A stretch of 6,456 nucleotides of DNA from Coleofasciculus sp. S288 (GTDB lineage Bacteria; Cyanobacteriota; Cyanobacteriia; Cyanobacteriales; Coleofasciculaceae). The translations under genes and the position numbers were made by a program. The notes below the pieces were generated by a model. The model saw nothing but the letters and a program-made list of their open reading frames with translations. It had not been told where the DNA came from and did no database searches. The DNA is taken from contig JAIUYC010000234.1 in the NCBI GenBank assembly GCA_020216575.1, positions 1 through 6,456 on the forward strand. The letters are read 5' to 3'. The first letter of the stretch is position 1. The number at the start of each line of letters is the position of its first letter. Shown here in pieces: positions 3,981 through 6,456 of this stretch.

Positions 3981-6456
3981 CAGAACATCACCTTAGATGG
4001 AAGCCTTGGTCCGGCTGGAACATTGACGGGTCCTGATTACTTCATTCCTCAAGCAGTGGGTCAAAGGGTTGGTAGCAATCTCTTTCATAGCTTTGGGCAG
4101 TTTAACCTAGACACTGATGAGGCAGCTATTTTTCAAAGCGCTCCCATAATTAGGACGATTCTGTCACGGGTTACGGGTGGCTCTCCCTCCTTCATCGATG
4201 GTCTAATTTTAACCACGAGTTCTAATGTCAATCTTTTCCTAATGAATCCGAGTGGGATTGTATTTGGTCCCAATGCTTCGCTGGATGTAGGTAGTGCGAC
4301 AAGAGGTTCATTTGTAGCTACAACCGCAAATGCGATCGCATTTGGTCCAGCAGGTGCTTTTGAGGCTTCCCCGTCTCAACGGGATGTTGCCTTACTGACA
4401 GTCGATCCGTCCGCCTTTTTGTTCAATCAAATGGCCGCTCAACCCATTGTCAATCAAGCGGGGTTTGCAGGTCTACAAGTTCCTCCGGGTCAGAGTTTAT
4501 TGCTAGTAGGAGGCGACGTGAGGTTAGAGGGAGGACGAATGCGAACTCCGGGTGGTCGCATTGAGTTGGGAGGTGTGGCTGGAACGGGAACAGTTGGATT
4601 GAGCATCGATGGCAACGACCTGCATTTGAGTTTTCCCGATGGCGTAGAGCAAGCCGATGTGTCTCTCACAAACGGTGCTGGACTAATAACTAGAGGACCG
4701 AGCGGCGGTGATGTGCAAATTTTTGGCAAGCGTGTGGCGATCGCTAATGAATCCGCGATTATCGCTGATACAGTGGGGAATCAGAATGCAGGAGGAATAT
4801 TCATCCGGGCAGAAGAGTTAAACCTTGAAAGCAGTTCCTTTTTGAGCGCTTTGACGTCCGGTTCGGGAAAGGGTGGAGATATCACCTTTGAGACAGCAAA
4901 ACTGCTGATCGAAGGGGGAACGCAAATTGGCACAGGAACAACTAGTTCAGGTGGGGCAGGAAATTTGACGGTTATTGCCTCAGACTCAGTGGAAGTGAGG
5001 GGTACGTCTGCGGATGGGACAGTCAGCGGATTGTTTACTCTGATGAGAGGAACCGGTGATCCTGGAGACTTAACCATTCAAACCCGGCAATTAGTCGTTC
5101 AAGATGGAGCGCGGATAGATGTTAGTGCTTTTGGTGAAGCCCAACCAGGAAATTTAACGGTAACCGCCTCGGACTCCATAGAACTGATAGGAACCTCACC
5201 CATAGACGACCGGAATCAAAGTGGTTTGTTTCTCTTGAATCGAGGTGTTGGCACTTCTGGGAACTTAACTGTTCAAACTGGGCGATTAATTGCTCGAGAC
5301 GGGGCTGCGATTGTCGTTGCTGCTAGTGGTGAAGCCCAGACAGGAGATTTAACGGTAACCGCCTCGGACTCTGTAGAACTGATGGGAACCTCACCCCTAA
5401 ACGAGCGCAATAACAGTGGTTTGTTTCTCTTGAATGGAGGTGTTGGCACTCCCGGAGAGTTAACCGTTCAAACCCGGCGATTGATTGCTCAGGGTGGGGC
5501 ACGGGTAGAAGCGAGTGCTTCTAATGCAGCCCAGATTGGGAATTTAACCATTACCGCCTCAGACTCTGTAGAACTGAGGGGTACATCCGAAACGATTGGA
5601 TTTGCTAGCGGCTTATTTGCTCGTTCTCTGGGAACTGGAGATGCGGGAGACTTGAGGATTGAAACGGAGAGGTTAATTATCGAAGGTGGAGCACGAGCCT
5701 CAGCCTCTACAAATGGAGGTCAGGGAGGGAGATTAATCGTCAACGCTTCCGAGTCCGTAGAACTAACGGGTACGGCTGAAGGCGATAACATTGACCGAGG
5801 TCCATTTACGGGTCAATTTGGCAGTGGCTTGTTTACTCAAACGGTCGGTGAGGGTAATGCTGGAGAGTTAATTATTGACACCAAGAGGTTGATTGTTCGG
5901 GATGGGGCAGAGGTATCTGCTTCTACATTAGGTCAGGGGGCAGGGGGAACTTTAAGGGTTAACGCCTCAGAGTCTGTAGAGGTATTTGGAAGAGCGGCAG
6001 ATGACGATAACGCTGTCAGCCGCATATTTGCTGGAACTGCTGGCGAGGGAGTTGCTGGAAACTTACAGATTGTCACTGGAGAGTTGAGCGTGCAGGATGG
6101 CGCTCAAGTCACTGTCAGCAGTCAAGGGACAGGAAAGGCAGGCGACCTAGTCGTCGAAGCTAACTCCATCCGCTTAAACAACAAAGGAGAACTCATCGCT
6201 CAAACCCAATCGGGTGATGGTGGAAATATCACGCTGCAAGCACGAGACTTCTTACTGATGCGCAACGGCAGTAATATATCTACTACGGCTGGTCTTGAAG
6301 GGACGGGTGGAGATGGTGGAGATATCGATATCAATGCCAAATTGATCATTGCTGTGCCTGTTGAAAATAGCGATATCAGGGCCAATGCCTTTGAGGGGCG
6401 TGGGGGAAATATCCAGATCTCAACTCAAGGTCTGTTTGGCATCCAGTTTCGACCTC
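3888..6456 (+). CDS. Filamentous haemagglutinin-type TPS exoprotein, N-terminal part (3' end outside window)
   Basis: 856 codons are visible with no stop before the right edge. The start ATG 3888 gives a good signal peptide: charged YRR, hydrophobic core, then a likely cleavage after AFA (29-31) before QNITLDG. Residues about 34-152 form the haemagglutination-activity/TPS secretion domain, with LFHSF (65-69), RVTGGSPS (94-101), NLF (115-117) and NPSGIVFGPNASL (120-132), all hallmarks of cyanobacterial members. After that come Gly/Asn/Thr-rich short strands typical of a right-handed beta-helix, including six tandem units (4959-6140). No cysteine is seen after the signal peptide, as is usual for such exoproteins. 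In the family, the TPS domain is recognised by an outer-membrane TpsB (FhaC/ShlB-like) pore for export; that partner is not in the window. A role as surface adhesin or secreted protein is inferred; the ligand is unknown. The frame upstream closes at TGA 3825-3827. Confidence 0.93.
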   Translation, partial: MTQIQVYRRCQLGVVSVLAMSGAIVGNCAFAQNITLDGSLGPAGTLTGPDYFIPQAVGQRVGSNLFHSFGQFNLDTDEAAIFQSAPIIRTILSRVTGGSPSFIDGLILTTSSNVNLFLMNPSGIVFGPNASLDVGSATRGSFVATTANAIAFGPAGAFEASPSQRDVALLTVDPSAFLFNQMAAQPIVNQAGFAGLQVPPGQSLLLVGGDVRLEGGRMRTPGGRIELGGVAGTGTVGLSIDGNDLHLSFPDGVEQADVSLTNGAGLITRGPSGGDVQIFGKRVAIANESAIIADTVGNQNAGGIFIRAEELNLESSSFLSALTSGSGKGGDITFETAKLLIEGGTQIGTGTTSSGGAGNLTVIASDSVEVRGTSADGTVSGLFTLMRGTGDPGDLTIQTRQLVVQDGARIDVSAFGEAQPGNLTVTASDSIELIGTSPIDDRNQSGLFLLNRGVGTSGNLTVQTGRLIARDGAAIVVAASGEAQTGDLTVTASDSVELMGTSPLNERNNSGLFLLNGGVGTPGELTVQTRRLIAQGGARVEASASNAAQIGNLTITASDSVELRGTSETIGFASGLFARSLGTGDAGDLRIETERLIIEGGARASASTNGGQGGRLIVNASESVELTGTAEGDNIDRGPFTGQFGSGLFTQTVGEGNAGELIIDTKRLIVRDGAEVSASTLGQGAGGTLRVNASESVEVFGRAADDDNAVSRIFAGTAGEGVAGNLQIVTGELSVQDGAQVTVSSQGTGKAGDLVVEANSIRLNNKGELIAQTQSGDGGNITLQARDFLLMRNGSNISTTAGLEGTGGDGGDIDINAKLIIAVPVENSDIRANAFEGRGGNIQISTQGLFGIQFRP
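4959..6140 (+). repeat. Six tandem repeats of about 65 codons in the exoprotein
   Basis: The units begin at 4959, 5148, 5343, 5538, 5727 and 5946 and are 63, 65, 65, 63, 73 and 65 codons long. Each reads roughly GNLTVxASDSVELxGTS, then SGLFxxxxGxGxxG, then DLTIQTxRLIVxDGAxVxASA. Each unit thus has two related strand blocks, as expected of coils in a beta-helix. Units 2 and 3 are very close at the DNA level, with exact runs of more than 20 bases, so they probably arose by recent duplication or gene conversion. Unit 5 carries about eight to ten extra residues before SGLF. After unit 6 the pattern continues in degenerate form (GGNITLQA, GGDIDINA, GGNIQIST). Confidence 0.88.

Noticed and set aside
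3957..3983. Lipoprotein signal (cysteine at residue 28)
   Set aside because: The residues before the cysteine (VGN) do not fit a lipobox, while AFA before Q32 fits signal peptidase I well.
3809..4036. 75-codon plus-strand open frame overlapping the exoprotein start
   Set aside because: It lies in a different frame from a clear signal peptide and TPS domain, and its translation is Ser/Trp-rich without family features.
4490..6385. Minus-strand Pro/Ser-rich open frames opposite the exoprotein gene
   Set aside because: Their composition is what results from reading Gly/Thr-rich repeats backwards, and no start signals are seen.

Overview
The window looks like a piece of a cyanobacterial chromosome. 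It has six copies of the cyanobacterial palindrome GCGATCGC (HIP1) in about 6.5 kb, a cyanobacterial/plastid-type ClpC chaperone, a long cyanobacterial-style filamentous-haemagglutinin-like exoprotein, and short tandem repeats of the kind common in filamentous cyanobacteria. The genus cannot be fixed from this sequence alone.

Layout: (1) Positions 3-569, plus strand, hold the 3' end of a gene for a von Willebrand factor A (VWA) protein; its 5' part lies outside the window. (2) Positions 570-776 are a short spacer between convergent genes. It carries a CACAGAG repeat cluster, a five-unit heptanucleotide tandem repeat and a strong intrinsic terminator for the gene on the minus strand. (3) Positions 777-3257, minus strand, are a complete clpC gene (826 codons) with a good ribosome binding site. 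(4) Positions 3258-3887 are a 630-bp non-coding spacer between divergent genes. It is dense in repeats: a clpC leader hairpin, a 95-bp MITE-like element with terminal inverted repeats and a flanking 10-bp target duplication, several further hairpins and two HIP1 sites. (5) From 3888 to the right edge, plus strand, runs the 5' part (856 codons) of a two-partner-secretion type exoprotein. It has a signal peptide, a haemagglutination-activity/TPS domain and six tandem repeats of about 65 residues predicted to form a beta-helix.

The three genes do not form a pathway or operon. ClpC is a cytosolic protein-unfolding ATPase that works with a Clp protease core. The VWA protein is a probable metal-ion-dependent binding protein. 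The exoprotein is probably exported by an outer-membrane TpsB partner that is not in the window. Their arrangement (convergent, then divergent) means each is transcribed separately.

No defence system, CRISPR array, RNA gene or clearly new gene system was found. The least expected object is the small non-autonomous insertion between clpC and the exoprotein gene. Secondary points are the recently duplicated repeats in the exoprotein and a somewhat divergent ClpC.
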